Assembly (NCBI RefSeq): GCF_000802245.2
Contig: NZ_CP021080.1
Coordinates: forward strand, 2,790,001 to 2,854,000
Direction: 5' to 3'
DNA: 64,000 nt
Origin: Streptomyces pluripotens
Lineage (GTDB): Bacteria; Actinomycetota; Actinomycetes; Streptomycetales; Streptomycetaceae
Part shown: in pieces, positions 63,854-64,000 of the stretch
How positions within the stretch are numbered: the first letter of the stretch is position 1
Layout: each line of letters opens with the position of its first letter
Program-made: the position numbers and the translations under genes
Notes under the pieces: model-generated
Database searches by the model: none
What the model saw: the letters and a program-made list of their open reading frames with translations, nothing else
Told to the model about the DNA's origin: nothing

Positions 63854-64000
63854 ATGGCCACGGAGTACCGGCAGGAGTGCCGACGGGAGTACCGAGGGGA
63901 GTACGGACGGGGACACGAGCAGGGGTTCGGGCGGGCGACCGGGACTGGTCACGCGCTGCCCGCCGTGCTGCGGGCGCCGTTCGAGCCGCGCAGTTGGCGC
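63854..64000 (+). CDS. second sensor histidine kinase, N-terminus only
   Basis: 49 codons from an ATG at 63854 run open to the window end. The end reads HALPAVLRAPFEPRSWR, the lead-in to the same streptomycete sensor domain as in the preceding kinase (compare RPAYDVTTWQEIAHLLL). Probably a paralogous kinase in tandem, as in S. coelicolor. Confidence 0.6.
   Translation, partial: MATEYRQECRREYRGEYGRGHEQGFGRATGTGHALPAVLRAPFEPRSWR

Overview
This window is high-GC chromosomal DNA from a Streptomyces-type actinomycete. The evidence is the strong third-position G/C bias, frequent GTG starts, GTGA/ATGA stop-start overlaps, a TTG-initiated rpoB and an S. coelicolor-like gene order (the SCO4597 to SCO4664 region, from memory and not checked by a search). 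Most of it is conserved core genome. The accessory part lies at about 36.9-48.3 kb.

From 1 to 31.2 kb the genes run almost entirely on the minus strand and form the str / rpoBC / ribosomal-protein block. It reads, from the downstream end, a partial PucR-type regulator, an unknown membrane protein, tuf, fusA, rpsG, rpsL, rpoC, rpoB, rplL, rplJ, a lipoprotein gene, rplA, rplK, nusG, secE and tRNA-Trp. Long perfect hairpins follow tuf, rpoC, rplL, rplA and nusG. Good -35/-10 pairs precede rpsL, rpoB and rplK. Then come aspC and add (plus strand), a DsbA-like lipoprotein, murB, a DHA2 efflux pump with its TetR regulator and two matching operator palindromes, a MaoC/hydratase pair, rpmG, tRNA-Met and tRNA-Thr. 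The order rpmG, hadA-like, hadB-like ... tRNA-Trp, secE, nusG, rplK, rplA resembles the mycobacterial hadABC locus with extra genes inserted.

From 31.6 to 36.8 kb are metabolic and regulatory genes: an amidohydrolase, an NAD(P)-binding protein, two tiny minus-strand genes, and a LysR regulator divergent from an MFS exporter.

From 36.9 to 48.3 kb is the accessory region, beside a tRNA-Tyr gene that is a known type of integration site. It holds a ScoMcrA-like type IV restriction endonuclease, a small membrane protein, a membrane-anchored NACHT NTPase with TTA codons and unusually low GC, a DinB-family protein and two eroded tyrosine-integrase remnants. Beyond the tRNA lies yajQ. Its 3' end appears to have been the target of a second integrative element. 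An 18-bp direct repeat (16/18), encoding the FVNYR end of YajQ in both copies, brackets a truncated integrase and an XRE regulator broken by one amber codon. An IS110-family element follows.

From 48.3 to 64 kb are a YeaQ/GlsB protein, an amino-acid permease, a YccF protein, HtpX and a ten-gene second nuo operon (nuoA-B-C-H-I-J-K-L-M-N, minus strand). That operon lacks nuoD, E, F and G, and its NuoC carries a disordered tail of about 400 residues. Two tandem sensor histidine kinases, the second cut by the window edge, end the window.
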